A stretch of 64,000 nt of DNA from Ornithinimicrobium cerasi (GCF_003702705.1 NZ_QZMN01000004.1:234618-298617), one strand, 5' to 3'. Counted from the first letter of the stretch, positions 34,743 to 44,245 are shown. Program-made: numbers and translations. Notes: generated by a model from the sequence alone, not told the origin.

Positions 34743-35096
34743 GTGGACGAGGTGCTGGTCGAGCGCGTGCTCCGGGCCGTCGAGCAGGTGCCGCGCGGGC
34801 GGGTCGTGTCCTACGGCGACGTGGCCGCCCTGGTCGGCATCGGGCCCCGGCACGTGGGCAACGTCCTGGCCGCGTGGGGCGGCGACGTGCCCTGGTGGCG
34901 GGTGACCAACGTCGCGGGGGTGCTGCCCCCCGACCTGCTGGCCCGAGCCCGTCCGCACTGGGACGAGGAGGGCATCGAGGTCCGTCCGGACGGACGGGGG
35001 TGCCGCATCACGGCATACCGCGCGGACCTGGAGCGGCTGGCGCGCGACCACGCCCGCGCCACCGCCGGGCTCGACGGGGGGCATGGGGCAGGATGA
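34743..35096 (+). CDS. Alkyltransferase-like (ATL) protein
   Basis: 117 residues of the MGMT C-terminal DNA-binding fold: RGRVVSYGDVAALVGIGPRHVGNVLAA (Tyr24, HTH and Arg36) followed by VPWWRVTN. At the position where O6-methylguanine methyltransferases have PCHR, this protein has P50-W51-W52-R53, so the acceptor cysteine is replaced by tryptophan. That defines ATL proteins, which bind O6-alkylguanine and hand lesions to nucleotide excision repair. The GTG start is inferred from the conserved N terminus. glnA starts four bases after its stop. Confidence 0.87.
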   Translation: MDEVLVERVLRAVEQVPRGRVVSYGDVAALVGIGPRHVGNVLAAWGGDVPWWRVTNVAGVLPPDLLARARPHWDEEGIEVRPDGRGCRITAYRADLERLARDHARATAGLDGGHGAG

Positions 35097-35100
35097 GCGC

Positions 35101-36429
35101 ATGAACCGCCAGCAGGAGTACGTCCTCCGCACGATCGAGGAGAGGGACATCCGGTTCGTCCGGCTCTGGTTCACCGACATCCTCGGCACCCTCAAGTCGG
35201 TCGCCGTCGCCCCCGCCGAGCTGGAGCAGGCCTTCACCGAGGGGATCGGCATCGACGGCAGCGTCATCGAGGGCTTCACCCGCGTCTACGAGGCCGACAT
35301 GGTGGTCCAGCCGGACGCCGACACCTTCCAGGTGCTGCCGTGGCGCGAGCGGACGGCGCGGATGTTCTGCGACATCCACATGCCCGACGGCACCCCGGCG
35401 GCCACCGACTCGCGGCACATCCTGCGGCGCGCGCTCGACTCCGCCAGCCGCGAGGGGTTCACCTTCTACACCCACCCCGAGATCGAGTTCTACCTCTTCA
35501 ACGAGCCCTACGACCCGAAGACCGGGCCGGTGCCGGTGGACCAGGCGGGCTACTTCGACCACGTGGCTCGCGGCGACGGGCACGACTTCCGCCGGGGCGC
35601 GATCGACACCCTGGAGCAGATGGGGATCAGCGTCGAGTTCAGCCACCACGAGGGCGGGCCCGGCCAGCAGGAGATCGACCTGCGCTACGCCGACGCCCTG
35701 TCGATGGCGGACAACATCATGACCTTCCGCACCGTGGTCCGGGAGGTGGCGCTGCAGCAGGGCGCGTTCGCCTCCTTCATGCCCAAGCCGCTCGCCCCGT
35801 GGCCGGGGTCGGGCATGCACACCCACGTGTCCCTCTTCGAGGGCGACACCAACGCGTTCTACGAGCCCGGTGCCGCCTACGAGCTGTCCCAGACGGGGCG
35901 ACGCTTCATGGCCGGGGTGCTGGCGCACAGCCGCGAGATCTGCGCGGTCACCAACCAGTGGGTGAACTCCTACAAGCGCCTCTGGGGCGGCGGTGAGGCG
36001 CCGGCCTACGTCTGCTGGGGCCACAACAACCGCTCGGCGCTGGCCCGCGTGCCGATGTACTCCATCGGCAAGGGCCACTCCCGCCGCGTCGAGGTGCGCT
36101 CGATCGACTCCGCCTGCAACCCCTACCTCACCTACGCCCTCATCCTGGCCTCGGGCCTGCGCGGCATCCGCGAGGGGTACGACCTGCCGCCCGAGGCCGA
36201 GGACGACGTGTGGGCGCTCACCGACGCCGAGCGGCGCGCCCTGGGCATCGACCCCCTTCCGCAGAGCCTGGGCGAGGCGGTCGCGGTGATGGAGGAGTCC
36301 GACCTCGTCGCCGAGGTGCTGGGCGAGCAGGTCTTCGACTTCTACCTGCGCAACAAGTGGCAGGAGTGGGGCCAGTACCGCTCCCAGGTCACCCAGTTCG
36401 AGCTCGACCGCTACCTGCTGCACCTCTGA
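35101..36429 (+). CDS. glnA: Glutamine synthetase type I
   Basis: 442 residues. The N terminus RFVRLWFTDILGTLKSVAV and GIDGSVIEGF, then PEIEFYLF, EFSHHEGGPGQQEIDLRYADAL, FMPKPLAPWPGSGMHTHVS, the ATP loop NSYKRL and RSIDSACNPYLTYALILASG are all present. Tyr360 in GYDLPPE stands where adenylylation occurs in regulated enzymes. It is the GlnA2-like form found beside glnE in actinobacteria; whether it is a glutamine synthetase or a gamma-glutamylpolyamine-type homologue cannot be fully excluded. ATG 35101 follows GGATGAGCGC. glnE begins 57 bases downstream. Confidence 0.93.
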   Translation: MNRQQEYVLRTIEERDIRFVRLWFTDILGTLKSVAVAPAELEQAFTEGIGIDGSVIEGFTRVYEADMVVQPDADTFQVLPWRERTARMFCDIHMPDGTPAATDSRHILRRALDSASREGFTFYTHPEIEFYLFNEPYDPKTGPVPVDQAGYFDHVARGDGHDFRRGAIDTLEQMGISVEFSHHEGGPGQQEIDLRYADALSMADNIMTFRTVVREVALQQGAFASFMPKPLAPWPGSGMHTHVSLFEGDTNAFYEPGAAYELSQTGRRFMAGVLAHSREICAVTNQWVNSYKRLWGGGEAPAYVCWGHNNRSALARVPMYSIGKGHSRRVEVRSIDSACNPYLTYALILASGLRGIREGYDLPPEAEDDVWALTDAERRALGIDPLPQSLGEAVAVMEESDLVAEVLGEQVFDFYLRNKWQEWGQYRSQVTQFELDRYLLHL

Positions 36430-36486
36430 TCCGGGGTATGCCGTGAGCGTCGCCGGCCCGTCCGCCAACCCCGGGACCGGCGCGTC

Positions 36487-39400
36487 GTGACCGTCGACCC
36501 GCGGGGTGCCCGCGCCCGGGGGACCCGCGCCGCCGGCGCCGGGGACCCGCCGGCGAGCGGGGTGGAGCTGGCCAGGGCCGGTCTGCAGGACACCGGCCGG
36601 GCGGGCCAGCTGCTGGCCGAGTTCCTCTCCCGACTGTCCGGCGACCTCGACGTGCCGGCCCTCCTGGCCGACCTCGCCTCGGCGGCGGACCCCGACGCCG
36701 CCCTGCTCGCGCTCGTCCGCCTCCTGGACCCCCGGACCACCGGCGCCGACGGCGGGAGGACGGACCGCCTCACGGCGCCGGTGGTGGAGGGCGGCGGGGA
36801 GCCGCGTCGTCGGCTGCTGGGACTCCTGGGGGGCTCGGTCGCGCTGGGAGAGCACCTGCAGCGCCACCCGGAGCACATCGCGGCCGTCGCCGAGGGAGCC
36901 GGCCCTCAGCCCTCGGCCGTCGTGGAGGCGGTGCGCGGGCTGGAGGGACGGGAGGGTGCGGACGCGCTGCGCGTGGCCTACCGCGGGCAGCTGGTCCGGG
37001 TCGCGACCACGGACCTGCTGAGCGAGGACCCCCTCGACCTGATGCCGACCGTCGGCGGCTGGCTGGCCGAGCTGGCGGGCGCCGCCCTCCAGGGCGCGCT
37101 GCTGCTCGCCCGGGCCGAGACGGAGGACGAGGGCACCTGCGACCTCGCGATCATCGGGATGGGCAAGACCGGGGGCTGCGAGCTCAACTACGTCAGCGAC
37201 GTCGACGTGATCTTCCTGGCCCGTCCCCGCGAGGGCGTCCCCGAGGAGCAGGGCATGCGGGTGGGCGCCCGGCTGGCGAGCGCGGTGATGCGGATCTGCG
37301 GGCAGTCCACCGCGGAGGGCGCGCTGTGGCCGGTGGACGCGGCCCTGCGGCCCGAGGGCAAGCACGGCCCGCTGGTGCGCTCCCTCGGCTCGCACCGGGA
37401 GTACTACGAGCGGTGGGCCAGCACGTGGGAGTTCCAGGCGTTGCTCAAGGCGCGGCACGTGGCCGGGGACGAGGACCTGGCGCAGGAGTGGCTGGACCTG
37501 GTGCGCCCCAGGGTGTGGGCCGCGTCGGCGCGGGAGAACTTCGTCGACGACGTGCAGGCCATGCGCCGCCGGGTCGAGGACAACGTCCGGCAGGCCGAGG
37601 CGGACCGCCAGATCAAGCTGGGGCCCGGGGGGTTGCGCGACATCGAGTTCAGCGTCCAGCTCCTCCAGCTCGTCCACGGCCGCGTCGACGAGTCGCTGCG
37701 CTCCGGCACGACCCTGGACGCCCTACAGGCCCTGACCGCCGGCGGCTACGTGGGACGGGACGACCTGCGCGTGCTCGACGAGGCCTACCGTCTGCTGCGG
37801 TGCCTGGAGCACCGGGTGCAGCTGCACCGGATGCGGCGCACGCACGTCATGCCGACGGCCGACCTGGAGCTGCGCCGCCTCGGTCGTGCCCTGGGGGAGC
37901 GGGGTGAGGCCGACCGGGCTGTGCTGCAGCGCTGGCGCGCGGTGCAGCGGGACGTGCGCCGGCTGCACGAGCGGCTGTTCTACCGACCGCTGCTGTCGGC
38001 GGTCGCCAGGCTCTCCTCCGACGAGGCGAGGCTGACGCCGGAGGCGGCGCGCGAGCGGCTCGCCGCCCTGGGTTTCCGCGACCCGGCGGGAGCGATGCGC
38101 CACCTCGAGGCCCTCACCGAGGGGGTGAGCCGTCGGGCCACGATCCAGCGTCACCTCCTACCGGTCATGCTGGCCTGGTTCGCCGACGGCGCCGACCCGG
38201 ACGCCGGCCTGCTGGCCTTCAGGCGGATCAGCGACGCGCTGGGGACCACGCACTGGTACCTCGGCATGCTCCGGGACGAGGGCACCGCCGCGCAGCGGCT
38301 CGCCCGGGTGCTCTCCTCGAGCCGGTATGCCGTCGACCTCCTCATCCGCTCGCCCGAGACCGTCTCGCTGCTGGGTGACGAGGCGGGTCTGGTGCCGCCG
38401 GACCGAGAGGCCCTCGTCGCGCGGATGCGGGCCGCCTCGACCCGCCAGAGCGGGGCGGACGAAGGCTTCCACGCGGTGCGCGCGGTCCGGGCCCGCGAGC
38501 TGGTCCGCATCGTGCTCGGCGACCTGGTCGGGGGGTGGGACGGCGGGCAGGTCCGGACCGCGCTGACCGAGGTGACCGACGCCTACCTCGAGAGCGCGCT
38601 CGAGGTGGCCGTCCGCTCGGTGCTGGGCCGACGCGGGGAGGAGCCTGCCACCGCCGTCCTCGTGGTCGGCATGGGGCGTCTCGGGGGTCGCGAGCTCGGC
38701 TACGCGAGCGACGCCGACGTCATGTACGTGCACGACCCGCTGCCCGGGGCCGACCCGGACACGGCCGCGACCCAGGCCGCCGCGGTCGTCACCGAGCTGC
38801 GCAGAGGGCTCGGCGGCTCCGGGCCGGACCCCACCCTCGAGCTCGACGCCGCCCTCCGCCCCGAGGGTCGCTCCGGGCCGCTCGTGCGCAGCCTCGAGGG
38901 TTACCGGTCCTACTACGAGCGGTGGTCCGCGGGCTGGGAGTCGCAGGCCCTCCTGCGGGCCCGGCCAGTCGCCGGCGACCCGGGGCTGGCGGAGCGGTTC
39001 ACCGAGCTCATCCGTCCGCTGCGCTGGCCCGCCGGCGGCATCGGGGAGCCTGCGGTGCGCGAGATCCGCAGGCTGAAGGCGCGGATGGAGTCCGAGCGGC
39101 TCCCTCGTGGCGCGGACCCGCGGACGCACCTCAAGCTCGGTCTCGGCGGTCTCTCGGACGTCGAGTGGGTGGTCCAGCTGCTGCAGCTGCGGCACGCCGA
39201 CGCCCATGAGGGCCTGCGGACGACGAGCACGGGCGAGGCGCTCGACGCCGCCGTGGCCGCCGGGTTGCTGGCGCCGGACGACGCCACCGAGCTGAGCACC
39301 GCCTGGCAGCTCGCCTCCCAGCTGCGCGACGCCGGCGTCGTCTGGCGGGGCCGGGCGGTGGACTCGGTGCCGAGCGACCTGCGCGACGCCGAGGGCATGG

Positions 39401-39720
39401 CCCGCATCATGGGCCGGGCGCCCGGCTCGGGCCACCAGCTGGCCGACGAGTGGCGCCGCGCTGCCCGGCACTCCCGCACGGTCGTCGAGCGGCTCCTCTA
39501 CGGCGACGCGCCACCCCGTCCCGGCCTGCGCGCCGAGCCGGCACCCCGCGTCGGGCTCCCCCGTCAGCGCCCGGGCCGGGCGGCCGGCTTCCGCCGTGAC
39601 ACCGGGCTGGTGAACCCGCCCCGGTCCGCCTCGCGCTTCCCCCCGCCACGGCCGGGCGCCCCCGGTCCGCGGGACGGCGAGGCGGGTCGTGAGGACGGCG
39701 GCAGGGGCGGGCGTCCGTAG
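36487..39720 (+). CDS. glnE: Glutamine synthetase adenylyltransferase/deadenylylase
   Basis: 1077 residues in two homologous halves. The N half has the nucleotidyltransferase motif GMGKTGGCELNYVSDVDVIFLA and LRPEGKHGPLVRSLGS; the C half repeats it as GMGRLGGRELGYASDADVMYVHD and LRPEGRSGPLVRSLEG. RDIEFSVQLLQLVHG and SDVEWVVQLLQLRHA follow in each half. The enzyme adds AMP to, or removes it from, glutamine synthetase in response to nitrogen status. GTG 36487 is the likely start. The C terminus after about residue 1015 is a proline- and arginine-rich tail beyond the usual end. The TAG stop overlaps a TAGGAT -10 box for the next gene. Confidence 0.95.
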   Translation: MTVDPRGARARGTRAAGAGDPPASGVELARAGLQDTGRAGQLLAEFLSRLSGDLDVPALLADLASAADPDAALLALVRLLDPRTTGADGGRTDRLTAPVVEGGGEPRRRLLGLLGGSVALGEHLQRHPEHIAAVAEGAGPQPSAVVEAVRGLEGREGADALRVAYRGQLVRVATTDLLSEDPLDLMPTVGGWLAELAGAALQGALLLARAETEDEGTCDLAIIGMGKTGGCELNYVSDVDVIFLARPREGVPEEQGMRVGARLASAVMRICGQSTAEGALWPVDAALRPEGKHGPLVRSLGSHREYYERWASTWEFQALLKARHVAGDEDLAQEWLDLVRPRVWAASARENFVDDVQAMRRRVEDNVRQAEADRQIKLGPGGLRDIEFSVQLLQLVHGRVDESLRSGTTLDALQALTAGGYVGRDDLRVLDEAYRLLRCLEHRVQLHRMRRTHVMPTADLELRRLGRALGERGEADRAVLQRWRAVQRDVRRLHERLFYRPLLSAVARLSSDEARLTPEAARERLAALGFRDPAGAMRHLEALTEGVSRRATIQRHLLPVMLAWFADGADPDAGLLAFRRISDALGTTHWYLGMLRDEGTAAQRLARVLSSSRYAVDLLIRSPETVSLLGDEAGLVPPDREALVARMRAASTRQSGADEGFHAVRAVRARELVRIVLGDLVGGWDGGQVRTALTEVTDAYLESALEVAVRSVLGRRGEEPATAVLVVGMGRLGGRELGYASDADVMYVHDPLPGADPDTAATQAAAVVTELRRGLGGSGPDPTLELDAALRPEGRSGPLVRSLEGYRSYYERWSAGWESQALLRARPVAGDPGLAERFTELIRPLRWPAGGIGEPAVREIRRLKARMESERLPRGADPRTHLKLGLGGLSDVEWVVQLLQLRHADAHEGLRTTSTGEALDAAVAAGLLAPDDATELSTAWQLASQLRDAGVVWRGRAVDSVPSDLRDAEGMARIMGRAPGSGHQLADEWRRAARHSRTVVERLLYGDAPPRPGLRAEPAPRVGLPRQRPGRAAGFRRDTGLVNPPRSASRFPPPRPGAPGPRDGEAGREDGGRGGRP

Positions 39721-39723
39721 GAT
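39718..39723 (+). promoter_or_regulatory. -10 box overlapping the glnE stop codon
   Basis: TAGGAT begins with the glnE TAG and stands six bases before the GTG at 39730, giving an independent leaderless transcript within an otherwise operon-like row. Confidence 0.4.
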
Positions 39724-39729
39724 GTCCCG

Positions 39730-40401
39730 GTGACCAGCTCGAGCGGACCGGGTACCGACGCGCCGACCTCGCAGCCACCCGCAGCCCTCGTCCCCCGCGG
39801 GCTCGTGCTCCTGGGCGGCGCTCCCGAGGAGGTCACCGCCTGGGCCGCCAGGACGGTGGTCCCCCTCGTCGTCGCCCCGGCCGCCCCCTGGATCGTGGCC
39901 GTCGTCGCGGGCGAGGCGCGGGTCGGAGCGCCCTACGACGATCCGGCCCTGCTCGTGGCCGGTCGGCCCGTGCCGGCCAAGGCCGGCCCCGCGCTGGGCT
40001 TCTTCGAGGTGGACGGGCGCGCCGTCATCACCGTGCAGGGTCCTGGCCGTCGCCGCGGCCCCCGCTGGGTCGTCTGGGAACCCGACCTCGGGCTCCTGCG
40101 CCCTCCCGGCCTCGAGCTGGCGGGGCCGGCCGAGCTGGTGCGGGTCGCCGGGGCGGACCCGGACGTGCGCGACGAGCTGGTCGACCTCCTCCACGAGACC
40201 CGGAGCCGACCGCTGCGCATGCTCCAGGCCGTCATGGCCACCCTGTCGCTGCCGCTGGCCCGCCTGCTGGGCGAGCCGGAGCGGGCCGACGCGCTGGACG
40301 GGGCGGTGCGCCACGAGCCGCAGGGCCGGGAGGTGGACCGGTTCGAGGACGGTGTCGCGGACTCCGTGCGGCTGCGGCGGGAGCTCGGCGCGCTGCCGTG
40401 A
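39730..40401 (+). CDS. Conserved protein of unknown function
   Basis: 223 residues, mostly alpha/beta, rich in valine, alanine and proline: GLVLLGGAPEEVTAWAART, VPLVVAPAAPWIVAVVAG, then PRWVVWEPDLGLLRPPGL and a helical C terminus with DELVDLLHETRS. No motif of a known enzyme family. The GTG overlap with priA (GTGA) suggests co-expression with histidine/tryptophan biosynthesis, but no role is implied. Confidence 0.68.
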   Translation: MTSSSGPGTDAPTSQPPAALVPRGLVLLGGAPEEVTAWAARTVVPLVVAPAAPWIVAVVAGEARVGAPYDDPALLVAGRPVPAKAGPALGFFEVDGRAVITVQGPGRRRGPRWVVWEPDLGLLRPPGLELAGPAELVRVAGADPDVRDELVDLLHETRSRPLRMLQAVMATLSLPLARLLGEPERADALDGAVRHEPQGREVDRFEDGVADSVRLRRELGALP

Positions 40402-41126
40402 CCCCCTCGCTCACGCTCCTGCCCGCCGTCGACGTGGCAGCCGGCCGGGCCGCCCAGGTGGTCGACGCCGACGGCCACCGCGACGGCGGAACGGCCGACC
40501 CCCACGACGTCGTCGCCCGCTGGGTCTCGGAGGGGGCCGGGTGGGTGCACCTGGTCGACCTCGACCGGGCGTTCGGGCGCGGCGACAACGCCGCGCTGAT
40601 GGCCGACCTGGTCAGCCGCTGCCCGGTCCGCGTGCAGCTCTCCGGGGGGCTCGCCGACGAGGTCGCGGTCGAGGAGGCCCTGGCGACGGGCGCGGACCGC
40701 GTGGTCCTCGCCAGCGCGCTCCTGGCCGACCCCGCCGCGCTCGGGCGGCTGGTCGAGCGGCACGGTGACCGGGTCGTCCCGGCGGTCGACGTCCGGGAGG
40801 GGCTGGTCGTCAGCCGCGGCACCAGCCTCACGCTCGGACCGGTGGCGGACGTGCTGCGCGCGACCCCGGTGCTGCGCGAGGTGCCGCTCCTCCTCGTCGC
40901 CGACGCCTCGCGCGACGGCACCCGCGCGGGCGCCGACCTCGACCTCTTCACCGGCGTCGCCGGGACGGCCGGTGTCGACGTCGTGGCCTCCGGCGGGATC
41001 GCCACCCTCGAGGACCTGCGCGCCCTGCGTGGCCTCACCTCCGTGGGCGTCGCCGGTGTGGTCCTGGGCGCAGCCCTCTACCACGGCGCCTTCACCCTCG
41101 CCGAGGCGCTCGAGGTCGCCCGGTGA
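40398..41126 (+). CDS. priA: Phosphoribosyl isomerase A (HisA/TrpF dual function)
   Basis: 242-residue TIM barrel. LLPAVDVAAGRAAQVVDAD carries the catalytic Asp12, RVQLSGGL and DRVVLASALL the phosphate-binding strand, VADASRDGTRAG the second acid region, and VVASGGIATLEDLRAL the final phosphate site. Actinobacteria use PriA for both the fourth step of histidine synthesis and the phosphoribosylanthranilate isomerase step of tryptophan synthesis. Whether this copy keeps both activities cannot be told. GTG overlaps the preceding stop. Confidence 0.92.
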   Translation: MTPSLTLLPAVDVAAGRAAQVVDADGHRDGGTADPHDVVARWVSEGAGWVHLVDLDRAFGRGDNAALMADLVSRCPVRVQLSGGLADEVAVEEALATGADRVVLASALLADPAALGRLVERHGDRVVPAVDVREGLVVSRGTSLTLGPVADVLRATPVLREVPLLLVADASRDGTRAGADLDLFTGVAGTAGVDVVASGGIATLEDLRALRGLTSVGVAGVVLGAALYHGAFTLAEALEVAR

Positions 41127-41175
41127 GGCCGTGCCGACGACCGGCCGGAGCGGCGACGCACGCGGGGAGCCCAGG

Positions 41176-41937
41176 ATGACGTCCCGGTTCTCCGGCCACG
41201 ACCCTGCCCGTGGGCACGACACGGGCGGGGTGCCCTGGCGCGGACGCACCCTCACCGGCACCGGGTTCGACGGCGACACGGGGGCTGCGGACGAGAGGCT
41301 CGCCGCCCTGCTCGCCGAGCCGTCCCCCGACCCCGCTGCGGTCGTGGAGGCGGTCGCCGGCGCCCGTCTCCTGGTGCCGGTCGTGGCCGTGCCGGGGGAG
41401 GTCGACCACAGCACCGGCCTGGCCGTCGACGCCACCAGCGACATGGCCTCGGTCACCCTCGTGGCGCCGGACGGGCAGCGCGCGCTGCCGGCGTTCACGA
41501 GCGTGGCGGCCCTGGCGTCCTGGAACCCGGACGCCCGCCCGGTCCCGGTGACGGCGCAGCGCGCCGCCCTGGCCGCGGTGCAGGAGGGGTGCGAGGTCAT
41601 CCTCGTCGACCTGCCGCCCCCGCCGGGGAGCCCTGTCTGCACCCTGCGGTCCTCGATGGTGTGGGCGCTGGCGATGGCCCGTCCCTGGCGCCCGGCCCAC
41701 GAGGACGAGCACGTCGCACTGGCCGTCGCGGCGGCGGTGGCCGCAGAGCCGTCCGTGGCGCGTCACGCGACGGGCGGCACCGGGGACGGAGGTCTGCGGG
41801 TGGAGCTCGCGCTGCTCCCCGGACTGACCCGGGACGAGGTGGCCGGGTTGCTCGCGCGCGTCGGGGAGCGGATCGCCTCCGACGGCGAGGCGCGGGCCCG
41901 GATCGACGCCCTCGCCTTTGCCGTCCGCCCCGCCTGA
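41176..41937 (+). CDS. SseB-family protein
   Basis: 253 residues from the ATG at 41176 (MTSRFSGHDPARGHDTGG), preceded by GGGGAGCCCAGG; a GTG at 41131 is an alternative. The family core is ARLLVPVVAVPGEVDH...DMASVTLVAPDGQRALPAFTS and LASWNPDARPVPVTAQRAALAAV. The C-terminal half is a second alpha/beta unit. SseB domain proteins are frequent in actinobacteria near priA and infC; their biochemical role is unknown. Confidence 0.85.
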   Translation: MTSRFSGHDPARGHDTGGVPWRGRTLTGTGFDGDTGAADERLAALLAEPSPDPAAVVEAVAGARLLVPVVAVPGEVDHSTGLAVDATSDMASVTLVAPDGQRALPAFTSVAALASWNPDARPVPVTAQRAALAAVQEGCEVILVDLPPPPGSPVCTLRSSMVWALAMARPWRPAHEDEHVALAVAAAVAAEPSVARHATGGTGDGGLRVELALLPGLTRDEVAGLLARVGERIASDGEARARIDALAFAVRPA

Positions 41938-41999
41938 ACCGCCGCACCGCCGCACCGGCGCCCGACGCACCGCCGCACCGCCGCACCGGCGCCCGAGGC
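41938..41999 (+). repeat. Tandem duplication of a 31-bp unit
   Basis: Two adjacent 31-bp units, 41938-41968 and 41969-41999, differ at one base (GACGC against GAGGC); each contains ACCGCCGC twice. They begin directly after the SseB stop codon. Confidence 0.85.
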
Positions 42000-42002
42000 A
42001 CG

Positions 42003-42034
42003 CGGCCCCGCACCGGAGAACCGGTGCGGGGCCG
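42003..42034. terminator. Strong bidirectional terminator hairpin
   Basis: CGGCCCCGCACCGG, loop AGAA, then the exact 14-base complement. It sits between the convergent sseB-like and catalase genes. Confidence 0.8.
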
Positions 42035-42073
42035 TGGCGCGCGACGTGCGGTCGCGCGGCATACCAGCGTGGG

Positions 42074-43669
42074 TCAGCGGTGGCCGGCGACCAGGTCGCC
42101 CGCCTCCTCGCGCAGGGGCGACACCTCGTCGGCCGACGCGTCGGCGGCGCCGGGGACGTCGACGGCCTCGCCGACGAGCGACTGCGCGGCGGCGGCGATG
42201 CGGTCACCGAGCTGCTGGTCCACGTTGCGCCAGTAGGTGTAGACCCGCTCGCGGACGTCCGGCTCGCAGGCGGGCATCATCCCGGCGACGGTCTGCACCA
42301 GACGCTCGCGCACCTCCTCGGAGTAGACCTCGCGCACGAGGGTGCCGGGCTGACCGAAGTCGTCGTCGTCCGGACGCAGCGTGTAGGCCTGCCGGACGAG
42401 CGCGCCGTCGGCCTCCCAGCCGTTCTCCGCCGGGCCCTCCCGGTCCGACCACGGGCGGCCGTAGGAGTTGGTCACGTAGGTCGGCTGGCTGCCCGAGTGC
42501 AGGTAGGCCATCGGCCCGTCGAACTGGTAGGCGTTGACCTGCACCTTGGGCTGGTTCACCGGCAGGTGGGTGAAGTTGGCGCCGATGCGGTGCCGCTGCG
42601 CGTCCGGGTAGGAGAACACGCGCGCCAGCAGCATCTTGTCGGGGGAGACCCCGGTGCCGGGCACCTGGTTGGAGGGGCTGAAGGCGACCTGCTCGATCTG
42701 GGCGAACCAGTTCTGCGGGTTGCGGTTCAGCGTCATGGTGCCGACCTTGTGCAAGGGGTAGTCGGCGTGCGGCCAGACCTTGGTCAGGTCGAACGGGTTG
42801 TACCGGTAGGACCCGGCCTCGTCGTAGGGCATGACCTGCACCGACAGCGTCCAGCTCGGGTGCTCGCCCCGCTCGATCGACTCGAAGAGGTCGCGGCGGT
42901 GGAAGTCGGCGTCCGTGCCGGCCAGCGCGGTGGCCTGCTCGTTGGTGAGGTTCTCCACGCCCTGGTTGCTGTGCCAGTGGTACTTGACGAAGAACCGCTC
43001 GCCCGCCGCGTTGACCCACATGTAGGTGTGCGAGCCGTAGCCGTTCATGTGGCGCCACGTCGTGGGCAGCCCGCGGTCACCCATGAGGTAGGTCACCTGG
43101 TGGGCCGACTCGGGGTTGTGGGTCCAGAAGTCCCACTGCATGTTGGGGGAGCGCAGGCCGCTGTCGGGCAGCCGCCGCTGCGAGCGGATGAAGTTGGGGA
43201 ACTTCATGGGGTCGCGCACGAAGAAGATCGGCGTGTTGTTGCCGACGATGTCGAGGTTGCCCTCGTCGGTGTAGAGGCGCACCGCGAAGCCGCGGACGTC
43301 GCGCCAGGTGTCCGGCGAGCCCTGCTCGCCGGCGACGGTCGAGAAGCGGGTGAGCACCTCGGTCGAGGCGCCCTTGGTGAAGACCGCCGCCCTGGTCCAC
43401 GCCGAGACGTCCTCGGTCGCCTCGAAGACGCCGAAGGCCCCCGAGCCCTTGGCGTGCGGCAGGCGCTCCGGCACCTTCTCGCGGTCGAAGTGGGCGAGGT
43501 TCTCGATGAGGGCGACGTCGTGCAGCAGCAGCGGGCCGTCGGGGCCGACCGAGAGGCTGTTGCGGTCGGAGTCGTTGGGGGCGCCGTTGCTCGTCGTCGA
43601 GCCGGTGGGCACGCTGCCTGCTCCTGAGTGCTCGGCGTTGACGTATCCGGGACGGGTGTCGTCGGACAT
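42074..43669 (-). CDS. katA: Monofunctional haem catalase
   Basis: 531 residues, small-subunit clade. Catalytic His72 lies in [13 protein letters not shown], followed by [23 protein letters not shown], the catalytic asparagine region [18 protein letters not shown], and the proximal haem ligand in [14 protein letters not shown] (Tyr). It disproportionates hydrogen peroxide. AAAGGAG is well placed before the ATG at 43669 and overlaps the TAA of the Fur-family gene upstream, so the two form an operon. A palindrome before the regulator probably controls both. Confidence 0.96.
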   Translation of the reverse strand: MSDDTRPGYVNAEHSGAGSVPTGSTTSNGAPNDSDRNSLSVGPDGPLLLHDVALIENLAHFDREKVPERLPHAKGSGAFGVFEATEDVSAWTRAAVFTKGASTEVLTRFSTVAGEQGSPDTWRDVRGFAVRLYTDEGNLDIVGNNTPIFFVRDPMKFPNFIRSQRRLPDSGLRSPNMQWDFWTHNPESAHQVTYLMGDRGLPTTWRHMNGYGSHTYMWVNAAGERFFVKYHWHSNQGVENLTNEQATALAGTDADFHRRDLFESIERGEHPSWTLSVQVMPYDEAGSYRYNPFDLTKVWPHADYPLHKVGTMTLNRNPQNWFAQIEQVAFSPSNQVPGTGVSPDKMLLARVFSYPDAQRHRIGANFTHLPVNQPKVQVNAYQFDGPMAYLHSGSQPTYVTNSYGRPWSDREGPAENGWEADGALVRQAYTLRPDDDDFGQPGTLVREVYSEEVRERLVQTVAGMMPACEPDVRERVYTYWRNVDQQLGDRIAAAAQSLVGEAVDVPGAADASADEVSPLREEAGDLVAGHR

Positions 43670-43681
43670 ACCTGTGCTCCT

Positions 43682-44185
43682 TTACTTCGGGGTGTGGTGG
43701 AGAGGGGTGGTCTGGGTGGGGGGGTGAGCCGCGCGGTCGGCGGCGCCGTGTGCGGCGCCGGCGTCCGCGCCCGCCTGGCAGCGGGGGCAGAGCCCCCAGT
43801 AGATGACCTCGGCCTCGTCGACCTGGAAGCCGAGGCCGGAGACCGGTCGGGGGTCCAGGCACGGGGCCGCGCCGGTGCCGCACGGGATGTCCACGAGCAC
43901 CTGGCAGGCACGGCAGACCGCGTGGTGGTGGTTGTCCCCGCGCTCGAGCTCGAAGCGGGCCGAGGAGCTGCCGGGCTGGATCCGGCGGATCAGGCCGTTC
44001 TCCGCCAGGATGGTCAGGACGTCGTAGACGCCCTGGACGGAGATCGTCGTGGTGCCCTCGCGGGTGCGGCGCAGCACCTCGGCCACGTCGGCGTGCGGGT
44101 GCTCGCGGAGGGTCTCCAGCACGGCGAGCCGTGGTGCGGTGACCCGCAGGCCGGCCTCGTGCAGCAGCTGCGAGGAGGAGGGCAT
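43682..44185 (-). CDS. Fur-family regulator of the catalase operon (FurA/CatR type)
   Basis: 167 residues from the ATG at 44185; a GTG at 44200 would add five residues but leave almost no leader. Winged helix: GLRVTAPRLAVLETLREHPHADVAEVL and TTTISVQGVYDVLTILAENGLIRRI. Metal sites: His86-His88 in DNHHHAVCRAC with Cys91 and Cys94, and a second CPRC pair near residue 145. The C-terminal tail after that pair is long and low complexity. Homologues repress their own operon with katG or katA and lose DNA binding on metal-catalysed oxidation. The 12-base gap to katA and the operator at 44205 support this. Confidence 0.92.
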   Translation of the reverse strand: MPSSSQLLHEAGLRVTAPRLAVLETLREHPHADVAEVLRRTREGTTTISVQGVYDVLTILAENGLIRRIQPGSSSARFELERGDNHHHAVCRACQVLVDIPCGTGAAPCLDPRPVSGLGFQVDEAEVIYWGLCPRCQAGADAGAAHGAADRAAHPPTQTTPLHHTPK

Positions 44186-44204
44186 GCCCCATACGACCAC
44201 GTTT

Positions 44205-44221
44205 ACTTGAACGGTTCAAGT
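44205..44221. promoter_or_regulatory. Perfect 17-bp palindrome, probable Fur-type operator
   Basis: ACTTGAACGGTTCAAGT, symmetric about 44213, lies 20-36 bases before the ATG of the regulator and within about 40 bases of the infC leader promoter region on the other strand. TTGAAC also resembles a -35 box. Autoregulation by the adjacent gene product is the simplest reading. Confidence 0.75.
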
Positions 44222-44245
44222 GCGTGGGGAGGGGGGCGCGTCTCT

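Noticed and set aside
40398-41126. Separate HisA enzyme only
   Set aside because: Sequence alone cannot separate HisA from dual-function PriA; the actinobacterial context favours PriA.
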